DNA of 64,000 nucleotides. Source: Mesorhabditis belari. Taxonomy: Eukaryota > Nematoda > Chromadorea > Rhabditida > Rhabditidae. Within the stretch, counting starts at the first letter, position 1. Every line of letters begins with the position of its first letter. This document shows, one piece after another, positions 44,909-58,300 of the stretch. The notes under the pieces were generated by a model. That model was not told the origin of the DNA, searched no databases, and saw only the letters and a list, made by a program, of their open reading frames with translations. Where the stretch lies: contig CAUEEP010000743.1 in NCBI GenBank assembly GCA_958450365.1, positions 7,805,501 to 7,869,500 of the forward strand. The letters are read 5' to 3'. A program made the translations under genes and the position numbers.

Positions 44909-47900
44909 TCACAAGCTCGCCCATTTCACAAATGAAGCTAGAGTACGCGTCGGTATGCTTTGGGCAGAAGCTTTGATTTGAACGCCTCGATCTTCTGTCA
45001 GCAAAACTACACCACGTAGAATCACATCCGAATCGCTTGGGAGATTTTGCACCTTAATGCTCCGTTTCATTCAATTTCAAGTAGAAAATAAGACAGCTTA
45101 CTTGATCATTAGTGATCGGCGGTAGAATACAGGATTCAGCAAACGAAGAACAAGACTCGACTATCCGATCATCATTTATCTGAAAGTAATTCTCATATCT
45201 AATTGCAAACTAAATAAAGCAAACATTTCGCAGGTCCCCTCGCGTTGATTCTTCGTTAACCATCATGAGCTTCATCATTTCTCCGCGTGATGTCAAAACA
45301 CTTATATTTTTCGGTTTCAACTTGCATTGATCCTGTATAAAAAAGATTAAGCAGCGCAGAATAAACAAAACCTTTAACCACTGTGCTGCCACTTTCGCCT
45401 GTGCATGAACAAACTCGGCATGTTCCTCATTTTCAGTTGGGCGCGGAGCAAGAGCCAAACCCGTGAGCTCGTCGATCACTAAAACCAACAATCAAAAACA
45501 AAATAACATCACAACCAACCAATTGTGGGCACCAGCAGCGTGTAATGTTTTGAAGAAACAATTTTTGTAATCAGTTCTAGGTGGTCAACAAATCCATTCG
45601 TATCAGGAACCAACTAAAAACGCAAAATCAATAAGCCAAACTCGAAAACGTTACTTGTAGTGGCTTTACCAAAAGAACACGATTCTTCCTTTTTGTTTCG
45701 TTTTGAGCAAGATTTTCTCTCATTGTTTCTTCATTTTTCTTTTTGAGAAGCCCCTGTTTTTTTTCATCTTCGAAGCTTTCGCCATCGGTGGAGTTCAGTC
45801 CACGGTGAGTGAATCTGAATCCCTTTTTCCCAAACCATCATTAAAGATCACTCACCTTTTAGTTTCGTGATCAAAGCCAAAACAACTTAATTTGCTCTCA
45901 TCGAGAAACCGGGCAAAAGATAACAATCCTAGCAATCGGAAATGAAAAGCAAAGCGTTGCTAAAATGCAATGTAAAGCGTGAATGAAAATCTAACAACAA
46001 TACCGCCGAAGAATTGTCCGAATGTGTAGAAATATTGAGCGCTGGTGGAGGTGATGGGAAAACGTTACAAAAAGATGAAACCAAATTCATTTCCGGTAGA
46101 ACTTTCACACCAGAATCTAAATTTCTTTTATTTATAGGCATTTTCAATAGGCAAAAAACCGGAATCAGTGCTTGTGCTCTTCAAAAAGCGGCCCGCATTA
46201 TCTTCAGCATCAAGGGTATTTGCGATTTGAGCCAAAAATCCCCAAGTATCAACTTGGAAAAACGGTGAAACCAATGGTTCTACCTAAAAAGAGACAATTT
46301 AAAAGAAGAGAAAATTTTTTAAACATTTGTTATTTACGTCAACAACTATTTCATATCACCTCAAGTTTTCTTTCTTTAAGCATCAGTTTTAACTTACCAC
46401 GTTTATAGATCGAAAAGCTTTCTTAGCATCTGCGCTGCTCATCCAGTACGAAAGCAATGACAAAGAAGGTAATACCCGAATGACCTAAACGGAAAAGTCT
46501 TTGGATTATTGTAGTAACCCGTACCTTTTGTGGTGTCAACTCTTCGTTCTCAAGCCAACTTGCAACTGATGAACTTGCAGCTTAACACGGTATGGTTAGT
46601 CTTAAAAAAAGAAATGCTACCTGCTAGTGGTCGCAACAAGACTCCAAAAAATGAGAGAAGAAAGCTGAACGACATTTGCTGCTGGTAAGTCAATGTGTCT
46701 GTCTCTTTATTCGTTTGTACATTGGTGACCAAAAAAATGAAGACTGAAGATAATTGAGCAAGTTGTTGAGCCGATAGCCGTGAATCTCCAAGCTCCAAAT
46801 TAGCAGCAAGAAACGCCAATGCTCTCGATGATACCTGAAAGTACAGAAAATGAAGTTATTTCAGATTCAAATCACCGAAGAGAATTGATTGAAGTTAATT
46901 TTTGTATGTAGCATTGCAGCCACTCCGACAAGATATGAAACACATCGACGTTGCACCTGAATGCACATTAGCTCAGTAAAAAGTCAATAATTACTGTGCT
47001 TGGTGATTGTTGACAGATGCGTGAAATAATCTCATCCTCAATAACTTCTTCATCTTCTTTTTTCATCATTTGCCCATCCCTGTGCACCCAAATCTCAATT
47101 GGTTGATCTTTTCGTAAAGCGGCATCGATCTAATTTTCTTTTGCAAAAAGGAGCATTTTAATTCAAAACCTCATCTTGAGCTTTTCCAAACTCCTTATCA
47201 AGTACTGGTTCATATTTCTCGATCTTGCGGATCATGGCACTCAATCTAAACTTAAAACTTTAAAGATTTAATCAGCAAATCTACCGTTGAATCATTCGAT
47301 CTTTTGCCGTTTCAAATGGGAATTGCGCTGATATGGCTCTCACGAGGTAATAGGTCTCATCAATGACTCGGCTCTGAAAATAAATGTTTAGATGAGATTT
47401 TCCCTAATTTTCCAGCACCAAAGGATTAGCCAACAGCAAATGCGCATCCCACGCCAGCCCATCAATAATTTTACGAAAAGGTTAAGCAAGGAAAAAAGCA
47501 AAGTAAATTATAAATTATAGACAATGGAAAGTGTTTAACACATTTAGCTACTGGGAAACAAGAGTTAGCAAACGTTGTAAGGATGGAAATAAAATTTTTT
47601 TGCTAACCCTTGCTGATGACTGTAACATGCAGATTACAAAGGTTTCAACATATGACGGATTAGTGTGCAAAAAATTGATCAAACGACTTTTGCGCATTTG
47701 AGTAAGAAATGGGGTGTTTTAATTTGGTGGGTGGCGGACCTGTCTTCTATCAGAGAGCACTGGCGTGGAAAGCTTGCTCAAACGACTTCTGTACAACATC
47801 TGCAAATGTGCAAAACACTATTATAAATAATACTTTTTAAAGAAAATGGTGACATCAAATAAATTGAAACTATGGGTTTACATATAGCTATAGTTGAAGT

Positions 47901-50900
47901 TCAAGTAACGCCACCAAGGACAGATAAAATAGGTATCTAACAATGACAAATACAAACCATGTTATAGGCGAGAATGGCAAGCTGGTTGTAGGCCAACCCG
48001 CTTTCCGGCCAAATCTGTGTTGCGAACAAGTACGAGCTAAAGAATCAAAGTCGAATAATTTTTGATTGAATGCCATACCACTGCGAGCGTCCAAAATCCT
48101 CGCTAGCTTCAACGATTGCGAGGTAGCGATAAAGATTTCCGAGTGAAACATGGTGACGAGATAGCGATTTTAGAGCAGCCTACAATTCTTGAATAAAAAT
48201 TCCCCAATGACAGACAAACTTTTTCATGAGGACTATCAAATCGTGTCAACGGTGAAGGCCCGTCATGAGCGCTCTTCAAATCGTCTGTCGAAAATCCTTT
48301 TGGCCAAAACAAAGCATCCGATATTTTGAAAGAGAACTCGTTCTCGTAAAGGGCAAACAAGCGCTTGTAGTAGGAAATCCCCTTAATCAAACCAATAACA
48401 AATGAACACATTCATTTTGTTTTTCAATAATTTGTAAAACAAACATTTGTAATGACGGTTCGCAGTATGTCGCGAAGTTTGCCTGCCGCTTCCCGCACCG
48501 AATTGGATCCTTAATAAAAGAAAATTGTTAAATACAAATTGAAAACAAACCGCTTCTTAAAGATTCAATAATTTTGTAATAGGCTTGTTTCCATAGATGC
48601 GTTTCCAGATTCATGGTGAAGGTGAATACAATATCCTTGGTGAGGAAGTCGTAGTAGACCTCAGAAAGCTTTGTGCTAAAAAGAAAAGATAAATCTACAC
48701 TACAGATAGTGGACTACAAATAAAACTGCGTTTTATTGCCTTTCAACAAGAAAGTTCATGATGTTGATAAAATATTAACCTCAGTTCTACAGCCTTCTTC
48801 GCTGAGCTCACATCTCTGGCGGCAATTTGCGGTATTAGCGAGTCCATTTGATCATTGATCTAACAAAAAAAAAGAGATTATCTTGCATTCAACCACACAA
48901 CACTCACAGATGTTATTTTCTCCCCAAATTGTTCTTTGATTTTTTGATAGCTCGAGTGCGTTTCAGTGGTTTCCTTTTCTTTTCGCGACAAGACTTTCAT
49001 TGTCGATTGTTGATCATTTCTACTCGTCGATTCTCGTTCTTTACTTGATGATACAACCATTTCTTGTGATCTGAAAAATGTAAACATTTAACTGATTTTT
49101 TAATTTTTATTGAAAGAAGACTTTGCAAAATAAACAGTATTAGTTCAAAACTAGTCATAAAAATCACAAAATATATTCAAAAAGGAGTATTGACACGGAA
49201 ATTCCTGTGGCGCGAGAGAGAATGCTAAAAATAACAAAAATCACATGCACAAGTTAGAGTTATTGGGCTATTCGAATGAATATTTTGGTTTGCTTAAAAA
49301 GATTAGAGGAATGATTATTTCTCACAATCATTAGTGAACCTAGTCTTGTTTGTTGCCAAAGATAAGGTTAATTGTAAGCAATAAATTATCGTATTACTAG
49401 AGAAAACCAAAAATATTCAGGAAGATTTTTGGAGTTAGACTTCAAATCAGAGCATGGAGTGGAAGTGAGACAATTCGAATTTTAAACCGCAAAAAGATTG
49501 CATCACTCTTTCACCGTGCTCTCCAAATGACTTGTAAACTTAATTAATAACTTGTGACCGATATTTTTATGACAGCAAAATACAATTCATTCGCAAGAAT
49601 TAGACAATCGTGAACATAAAAGTGGAATGTGATTTGATTAGAAAGAGTTAGGAGATCAATTTTATGCACAGGTAGTGGTACTCGATTAAAGATCAATATT
49701 TTTTGGGGATAAGAGGTAAAGTGTTGGGAGGCTAATTATTGTAAGAAAGTGCTCTAATTCATCAAAACACGTAAGGATTGGTCAAAGATTAGTCTAACAT
49801 TCGAAATGACAAGTGTTTAGGTCTTGCAAACAATCAAGAAAATATTGACAAAGAGATAAGTAGTGAAAAATAAAATCAAAAAATAGTTTTTTTTGTTAGA
49901 AAAGGCCGCGAATGTAGCAAAAGCCGGTTTTAGCGTTTGTTTCGCTCACCTTTCGCGATTCTCATCAATTGAGGCACGTGGAGTGGAATCCGATGAAGCT
50001 GTTGTTGATCTTTCTGAAATTTTCTTTCTGAAGATAAAATTCTCTTAATTTTTTTCTCTTAAATTCTTTTATAAGACTCTAGTATGAATGGATAACTGGA
50101 TAAGTGACTTGAAAAATCTTTTCTACCTTTAATTCTCATAGCCGGCGGTTGATAGGGCTCGGCTGGGAGTGAGACTCGACCTTTCAGTCTGAAATTTTTA
50201 AACATACTATTTCCTTTAATTTTTTCTCACCTATTCAACCGCTGCATTGGATCTCTAACTTTTGTCGTCTCTTCTGTTGGCGTTCTTTCATTTTTCTTGA
50301 TGTTTTCCATACTTTCCAACTTTTTATCTCCTTTTGTCGGCTCGTTCGTAATTGCATCATCATTTACATACGAGATTCGACCTTTCCAACGGCCTTTCCC
50401 TTCAGGGCGTAAATTCGGAAGATCTTTCACATCTTCGCTCAATTCGGGAATGGATTCACTAAATGAGGATTTTTAATAGACAACTATTTTACATACAGTA
50501 CAAAGGTTGTTTATTGCGACATAAAATTAAGATCAAACCTTGGCTCGGGGCTTCTCAATCGAGTGGGCGTAAGCTCTCCCTCTCTTTCACTTTCTTCACC
50601 AAATGTTTCATCTCGACTTTCACTATCCGATCTTTCTTCGACAATCGAATCAGCCACAGACGATGAACGATCCGAATCTTGAAACGTCTGTTCTTAAAAG
50701 TTGCATTTTATGCATCAAACCTCTTCTCATTCTCTGTCCATATCCACCTCTTGTGATGATTCCTCTTGGTGCCTTTTCTCGTCTTCTTTCCCCAGTCTCT
50801 CCTTCATGTTCTCGATTCGAGGCTTGAAGTCTCGCCTGAGATTTTATGTATTTTTATTTAACAAAGAAACGTTTACCTTTAACTCAAGAGCATCATTGCT

Positions 50901-52377
50901 TTGTGCTGCTTCATTTTCAGTTGCAAAATCTTCTTGAACCACCTGAATTCTGGCTATTATAAGCGTTCGGCAAAGTTGTTTTACCTCACTCCAATTCATC
51001 GAACCCATACTATCGAAAGAAGCACACAATTCGGCAAACGAAAGGCCCTAGAATATTTAACAATAAAAATTCGAAAAGAGTTATTGAGTAAAGAAGTTAA
51101 TTGCAAGCTAATTGCATATTAAGCTTACTTGCGAAGATGGAGCTTCAGATGGAGCCCCACCAACTGATCGAGTTTCATCATAGCGATCACTGGTGTCAAC
51201 GTACTAAAAATATATCAATAAAGTTCATTAATGAACTAAAAATTGATAGCTTTTCAAAAACCAACAAGACTAGCCGGACGTTCGCTTTGCGTGCTATTTA
51301 GGGAGTCATTTCGATTCCTGACACCCCTTCCCCCTCCTCGTCTTCTTTGCATAGTTTCGGCCCGCATCGAGGCTCGATCCGTGTTTCTTTCAAATTGCTG
51401 AAATAAAAAGTTGGATCTTGTCTTTCTTTCGGAAAATACCGGTCGATTCATTCGATTAAGCTGTCGATCATTGCCTCGATCATTGCCTCGATCATTTCTG
51501 GGACGTTCATTTGGTTTCTGACCGATTCTCTGGTCAAGGTATCCACCAGGTCGCGGTCGTGTTTCGAGGAGAGATTGAGTTGAATTCTGTAAAAATTGTA
51601 TATGTTACGTCCGTAATTGAATTTCGTCCAATTCAAAACCGGGCTTCCGTTATTGAATAGATTCAATAACGAACGTAACATATACACGATAATTATTTCC
51701 TGACTTACATAGCCGCTTGCCCTTGTTGCATAAGAGGCTTCAGATGCCAAATCATCTCGACTACCATTGTAAGAGTACTCAGAAGGTGGACCTCGACGAT
51801 TTCCCCTTCTGAAAATAGAGTATATGGACAGGAATGAATTAAATTAACCTGTCCATTCCTCCACCTCTCGTTCTTCGATAATCATCATGATGGTGACTTT
51901 CCGGGGTTGTTGAGCCAGAGTCTCCATTCCTTGCATCTTCCCGTTGCCGTCGACGATTTGAGTTCTCATAAGTTCCTAAAGCCACAATCATTTCGCATTT
52001 AGCATTTTTTCTCACTATATTCAAATCGATCTCTTCCAGGTGACCTCGGTGGTTGACGAGGGCCCCTGTTTTTACTGGAGATTTCCTCATCTTGAGCTGC
52101 CGCATTCAAAGTGATGTCCACTCCTTGTTTCAGCATACCCGGCCGATAGATCTACAATCAATTATGTTCAACTTTAGTGGTCGGTAAAGTGGATCAAGCT
52201 ACCTCGGAACCAAACATTATCCACATACTTATTCAAAAAATATAGGAAACGAAAAATAGAGAGTAAGAAAATTTCAGCTGATAGAAAAGATGAGATCACC
52301 TGCACTTCGGGTCGAGGCGCTTTCCTTCGATCAGCCTTTTTTTCTTGCGCGGCTCCCTCAGTGTCGGCTCCATTCAT
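44909..52377 (-). CDS. smg-6: SMG-6 / EST1A nonsense-mediated decay endonuclease
   Basis: Endonuclease that cuts transcripts with premature stops near the terminating ribosome. It starts MNGADTEGAAQEKKADRRK (52377); ATTTTCTCTTTAG two bases upstream is a spliced-leader acceptor. Exon 1 (52377-52300) joins exon 2 (52151-52016) to form APRPEVQ-IYRPGMLKQG, an exon-junction-complex-binding motif. A long Arg/Ser/Glu-rich low-complexity region covers about 49900-52000. The EST1/14-3-3-like domain is about 47000-48900 (SLSRHHVSLGNLYRYLAIV, WPESGLAYNQLAILAYNM). The C-terminal PIN nuclease has VPDTNGFVDH (about 45600), VIDELTGLALAPRPT, LTSRGEMMKLM, DDRIVESCSSF and RGVVLLTEDRGVQIKA; the three acidic catalytic positions (PDTN, DDRI, EDRG) are present. 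It ends ASFVKWASL at 44911-44909. The presence of all PIN acids argues for SMG-6, not SMG-5. Confidence 0.92.
49090..49940 (-). other. Long AT-rich smg-6 intron
   Basis: About 850 bp between the exon with ...TKVLSRKEKETT and the upstream Arg-rich exons. I see no ORF, repeat or RNA gene in it. Confidence 0.5.
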
Positions 52378-55333
52378 GTCTAAAGAGAAAATTTCTAACG
52401 AAAAAAAAACACGGCAATAATCTCAGTGATAAACATTTTTGTGACACAAATGGAAAGAAATAGCAAAAAGTGCATGGGAAATGGAATTACATCAGCGGCA
52501 TGAAAACACCAAAATTAGGAAACGAAAAAAAAAATGGGAAGATGTTTGAAAGGATTTTAAAAGGTGATAATCTAAAAAGAGGGTTTGTTTTGAGAAAGTT
52601 CGAAAAAGGCTGAAAGAATAAAGTTAGTGTAAAGGTGGAAAATAAAGAAGGATGAGATAGAGAGAAAAGAGATGCAAATGGATGTTAACGGGAGGAAAAG
52701 TTGGGAGGGGGGTGAAAGGAGAAAAGAAAAGGAGAAGAGAAGTTTGCTAATCGCCGCTTATCTCTTGCAGCAGGCTTGGTCTTCCTTTCTGTTGGTACTC
52801 GTGTGTACACACACAAATTTCGCCTTTTCTCTTTTCTTTCATACAATACGACGGTTCGGCTTCAAAAATTGACTCTCATCGGCAAAAAAAACTGGATGAT
52901 AAGAGGATTTGAGAGGTTTCTTCTTGGGATATCTTTTCTACATTGAAACATTGATATCCAAAGATTACTAGTTTCGATTTGTGGACAAATATTTGTTGAC
53001 GAAAGCTCAACGATAACAAAACTACGGGGTTTTAACTTTCGAAAAGCAAAATCAGCAGATTGAAATCAACAAAGATATTTTATTTGAATACTTTCTTAAT
53101 TAATGTTATTATCCGGATTCATAGTTTGATACTGTTTCATCCTTAAATGCAATAAAAACAAATATACTTTATCTTCATCTCTCTAATTTGTTATTTAAAA
53201 ATTCGACTGCACAAACTTAGTAAACAGAAGCCACTGAACCCACCAGTCGTTGAGTCAAAATTTCTCAACATACTGGAAAGTTGCGCAAGTGTAAACAATT
53301 TTGTTGTGTTCCAAAACTTTTGTTTCAATTAGTGAAAGCTAGTTTTTGAATTTTAAAAGCAAGGTTTTTCCCAAAGCACTGCAATCGAAGTAATGGCAAA
53401 AGAATAAACAAAAACCAATAAATGAAAATGTTTATGAAAAAGAAAGATTGCAGGAGAAAAGCTTGAGGCATGCGAAAAATCGATACTCCCTTTGAAGTTG
53501 CTGATCAAAAAAAGGCAAAAGGCAATGAATTTAATCTAGAAATGGGATAAAGAGGGAAACTGAAGGGATTGTGTCGGAAATTCCGAGTTAAAAACTTTCT
53601 TCATCTGGCTCACATTGTTGGCAATGAGCCAACACTCTAGTTGGGGGTTTTGAAAAGAAAATTTGAAGAAATATTGAGGAGAAATGTGAGAGAAAAAAAA
53701 TGAAGAGAGAAAGATTGAGTGAAAAAAGGAAAAATGGAATGGGAAGACTAGGGAGAACGCAGAGAAAAGTCTGTTTTTTCGCTAGACACCTCTCCGCAAA
53801 AAGTGGTTTGTGTAAAAGAGGTTTTTTTGTTTACACAAACTGTTGAATTTGATTCCAAATAGAGATACAAATTGCAGGTTTTTTTTCCCAATAACTTTTG
53901 ATTTAATTTTGGCCGAGTGACAAGGCAAAAAGCGAGTTACGGATAGTTTATAAAGCATTCTAAATGGGTTCAGTGATTGAAGATACTATGTAGTTCTGTT
54001 TCACTACAGTATTCAATAGGTTTGATATCTCTAGCTTAGCTTACAGCTTACAGCTTACTAGAAGTAGACTTTGTTGATTTCGGCATACTGTAGTGAGACA
54101 GAAGTCAGAAGTTCAAGACTTACAATACCTTTGTCCAAAAAAGTCCAATTGTCTCTTGTTGAAATCTTGCTAAAAGCTTTGCTTTTAGAAAATATGTGAT
54201 TTTTGTTTTAGCACTTTTTAACAGATTTATTTGACCGCATTGTAAAAATCTTATTAGTATTCTGATCAAGAAAAGAAATCGAACGTGAGGAGAAAAAAAA
54301 AGGAAAATCGGAGTGGAAATCATTTCCACCAAAATCAAGAAAAACAATTGTTGGCCCTAACCAAACAGCCATAAATAAAAATTGGGGAAACGGGATTTCT
54401 TGAATGTAAAGAAAAAGGACAAAAAAATATTTGAGATTTGTGTTCTGTGTGTGCAAAAGTGTTCACTCCATTATCCAGGCAATTATTTGCCGCAATGCAA
54501 CCAGATATCCAATCTACCATCTATGAAACTAATTGCTGATTCGAGATACTTTTATATGACAAGAAAACAATTGTGCACACAAAGAAACGATGGGATATAT
54601 TGGGAGTTCATCTATGGGAGTTCATCTCTGAAAAATTTTGCATTTTCACTTTGGATTGTTATTTATTTTTCCTTTATTTAGAGAGAATTGTTGCCTAGCC
54701 TCCGAATCCCTGAGAAAAGAAGGAAATTTTATCGAAAAAAAAGATTGAAAAAGAAAGAGGAAAAATCAACACAAATCAGCCGGGGATATAAAAATTATAA
54801 ATTGAAAAAGAAAAATTGAAAAAAAAAATTGCAAACGAATCGCTGAATCGCTGAGCAAAAATATACAAACAGAGGAAAAATCTATCGTAATGATTAGGCA
54901 AAGATTAATCGCAAAGCGAAAATTTCTATGAAAAGTGAAATATCGACGAGAGGTGATAGGTTGATTTTTATTGGAATTTCTGTTTTCGGAATCAAATCAA
55001 ATGATTAGTGAGGGGAAACGTCATAAAAAAAAAGTATGGCCATCGACATTCCGAGAAAAAATATTAATGAATAGACTTCGGAATCTTTTTGATCACGCAA
55101 AATGGGCGCTCATCATAAAAAAGAAAATCATCACAATATCGCATGAGCTTTTAGGGGGGAAATTGCACATTTTTTTTTTTGAGGAAATTTGTTGTGTTTC
55201 TCATAGGAGAGTCATCAGTTTACAGAAAATATCATCAGAATAAAGAGCTAGTTAGAAGTGTTTGTACTAAAGTTCATAAAAGGGAAAAAACAAAGAAAAA
55301 AATCTGGCACTTGAAAAGGGGTTTCGAGGGGAT
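52378..55333. other. Intergenic interval smg-6 / BED gene
   Basis: About 3 kb of AT-rich DNA upstream of smg-6 and downstream of the BED-finger gene. It holds purine-rich stretches (52640-52740, 53660-53740) and short duplications near 54030-54060 (AGCTTACAGCTTACAGCTTACT). No convincing coding exon is seen. Confidence 0.45.
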
Positions 55334-58300
55334 CTATTGGAGAAGAGCTGGCATGTGAATGGGAATTTGCCCATCTTCAGTATGCTCTTGAGGACTTTGA
55401 CTCCCCTCGTGTAATTCGACAAGTTGATCCATTTCGGGAACCTCGTAGTCTGGAGCCAACACGTGCACGAAATCCTGAATATTAGGTTATATTAGAAAAT
55501 TCTAATAAAGTACATTACGAGGAGTCAAATTATAGTATGCTCCTAATGCATTTTAGTGTCAATGCTAGTATGCTCCTAATGCAGTTTAGTGTGTTAGCTT
55601 CTTCTTTACCATACCCGGAATAGACTGTTGCCGAGAAGGAAATCGTATTGAGAAACGAGTTTTGCAAGAGCTCGATCCCTGTGATTTTTTCGCACATCTT
55701 CTCCCTCTGACGAAGCCGATGATGAGGTTTTTGTATCGGAAGCTAAATAAGATTCATTTTTAAAACTTTGAATTCCAAATTACCACCAGTGAGAACACTG
55801 CGAACATCGGCCAAATTGCACACAGCCCTGTTGGCGGGTCTTGATGCAGCGGCGACTCTTTCAGCGGCTCTTCTCAATTCACTCATCGCGTTCTCCTCTT
55901 TCTTTGGTGGAATCAAACCCAAACGTGTCAGCAAGTCAGAAGCCATATTGTCAGCCACTTCTCCCGACGATGCTGTTGATTCTAGAAAGCTAATTTGTTT
56001 CCACAACATTGCAAGTGTTACCTTCAGAAGCTGGATTGAAACCGCCGACAAGTGCAGCCAAACGATCTCCCATGCTCAATTTGCTCAACGTCTCCTCATC
56101 GAGAGCACACCCACTGCAAATCTTATTATCAATACCAGCCAAAGCTAGATCTTTTTACTGCTCTTTTATATATAATAAATATCACTTACGTCACAATATC
56201 AGCTGTGGCTCCATTTTTTTGATTTCCTTCAAAAGCCTCATCGTGACTATTTGCTTGGCAACCATTGAGTGTCTGTGAGATGAATTGCTGTACAAGAGGA
56301 GATGGCCGAGGAGCGGTTGGTGATCCCGTTTCTAAAATACAATTGATTCCATGTGAATTGAGTTTTCACAAACGTTGATGTGTTCCGGGCATGATCTGTG
56401 ATGCATTTCCTCCACCTCGAATGAAATCGATGAGCTCACTCTTGATCTTATTCGGATGCAGGATTCCCTCTTCGATTCTCATCTCATCCTCCAATTTCAT
56501 CACCTTAAATGATCTTTGATCACTTTCCCCAAATTTCCTTCTCCATCCCCTTTCTTCAAATTGAACCGGTTAAGCCTAGTGGTGGCAACACTACTCTTTA
56601 CCGCACTCTCCCTTCCCTTATCACTTTTTGTCTGCTTGTGAATGTGCGGGCGGTCGTTTGGCCACCTCTGCATCACATGCGTTTGACTGATACGGAAACT
56701 TAGCAAACATTTCACTCTTCTCTTTTCAAACCCCATCTAGCTGTTGATTGAGAGAGACTTGGCAGTAAACCCACTTTATGATAGTCTTCCTTGTGATGGG
56801 CTTTAAGGTGCATTTTGAGGTTTGTTGAAAAAGCGGAGCCAGTTCTGAAGTTGCAACTGATACAGCCAACCATCTAAAAAAAAAATAAGGTTTTCGTTAA
56901 AAGTTTTCACTTCTTTACCCGATCTTCGAGATCTCTGAAGAACATCCAAACGGGATGTCGACGAAGACGTCGACGTTTAGGTTGCGGTGCTTCGAGGGAT
57001 GGTGATTGAAGGCCACCCAGTGCAGCAGGGAAAATGTTGAATTGTTTGAAGAATTGCTCGGCAATGACTGGAGCTGAGGATGGAGCTGGAGTGGTGGGAG
57101 TGCTAGGTGTTGAGGCGGCTAAAATGAATGCTTAGAAGGGTGAAGATTGACTTTTTAAACCTGAAAGAGGTGTCGGTGGTAGTGGAGCAATGGGCGATTG
57201 CGGATGATGGACTGGAGTTGGAGTTTTTGGTGGTTGGGCAACAGGATTTCCGTGTCCTTGAAGCGCGTCAGCCAATTGTCTTCCCATAAAATTCGCCTGT
57301 AGTTGAGCGGCCGCGTTTTGCATGTTGAATGGAAGAGTTTTCGCCGCTTGTTGCATCTAAAGTTTCTTTTTATGATGCACTCAAAAAGAATTTTGTTGTT
57401 GTTACCTGTTGTTGCAAATTTCCGGCAGCAAGCGTCTGTCGAAGCACACTGTTTAACGCATTTGACTCATCACCTTTTGCGGCTTGCGTTGCCACTAAAA
57501 ACGAGGTTATTTTAACGTTAACAAATCATGTCTTTCATAAAAACCTACTGTATGAAGTTGGTGAATTGCGATAATGAACTTGTTTACTATCAGAAATTCA
57601 ATTTCATTAGCCATTTTATAGAATTGTCCTTTTTTTTGGTTTGTAGTTTTACGCAAATTTGTAACTTTTAGCAAAAAAAGAGAGTAATTTCAGAAAACAA
57701 AGTGCCCCACTACAAAACCAATAATTGCTATTTTGTTTGAAAGGAATAAACTCTTTTAAGAAGTGAAAAGTTTAAAAGTTTCATAATAAGAAGGTAGAAC
57801 TTACCAAAAAATTTCAATATAGTGTCCTCCATGGTAAGGAGACAAATAAGCGGAAAAGGATTGAAATGCGATGGCGCCAGTTAGGGAAGAAAGCGGAATG
57901 GGGGCGGTGGGTATATTCACAAGTTATATCAGAGCCTCTTCAAGAACACAGGCAGTCAGTCCTCTCTTTGTCACAACGCGCACAAAAACCCTCTCCAGTT
58001 TGCACTTTGTCTATTGAAAAAAAGATAAGTAATGAGGGGGGAGGGGGTAAAAAGAATGAGGGACTCCAATGAACCCTCTGTGCAAAAAGGGCTCGAAAAA
58101 ACCAGTAAACGCTTATCAGGATGTCTTGAAAAACTGGGTGAAAATGGGGGAAAAAATCGACTCAAGAATCAAGAATTTTGAGACTCACATTTATTGATGG
58201 TGTGAAGAATTGAGGAGGTCATCGGTGGAAGTTGACGCTTTTGAGCTCGTCCTGGAAAAATTGTTTTAGTAACTTTATTAGAATTGACACAATTCAAAAG

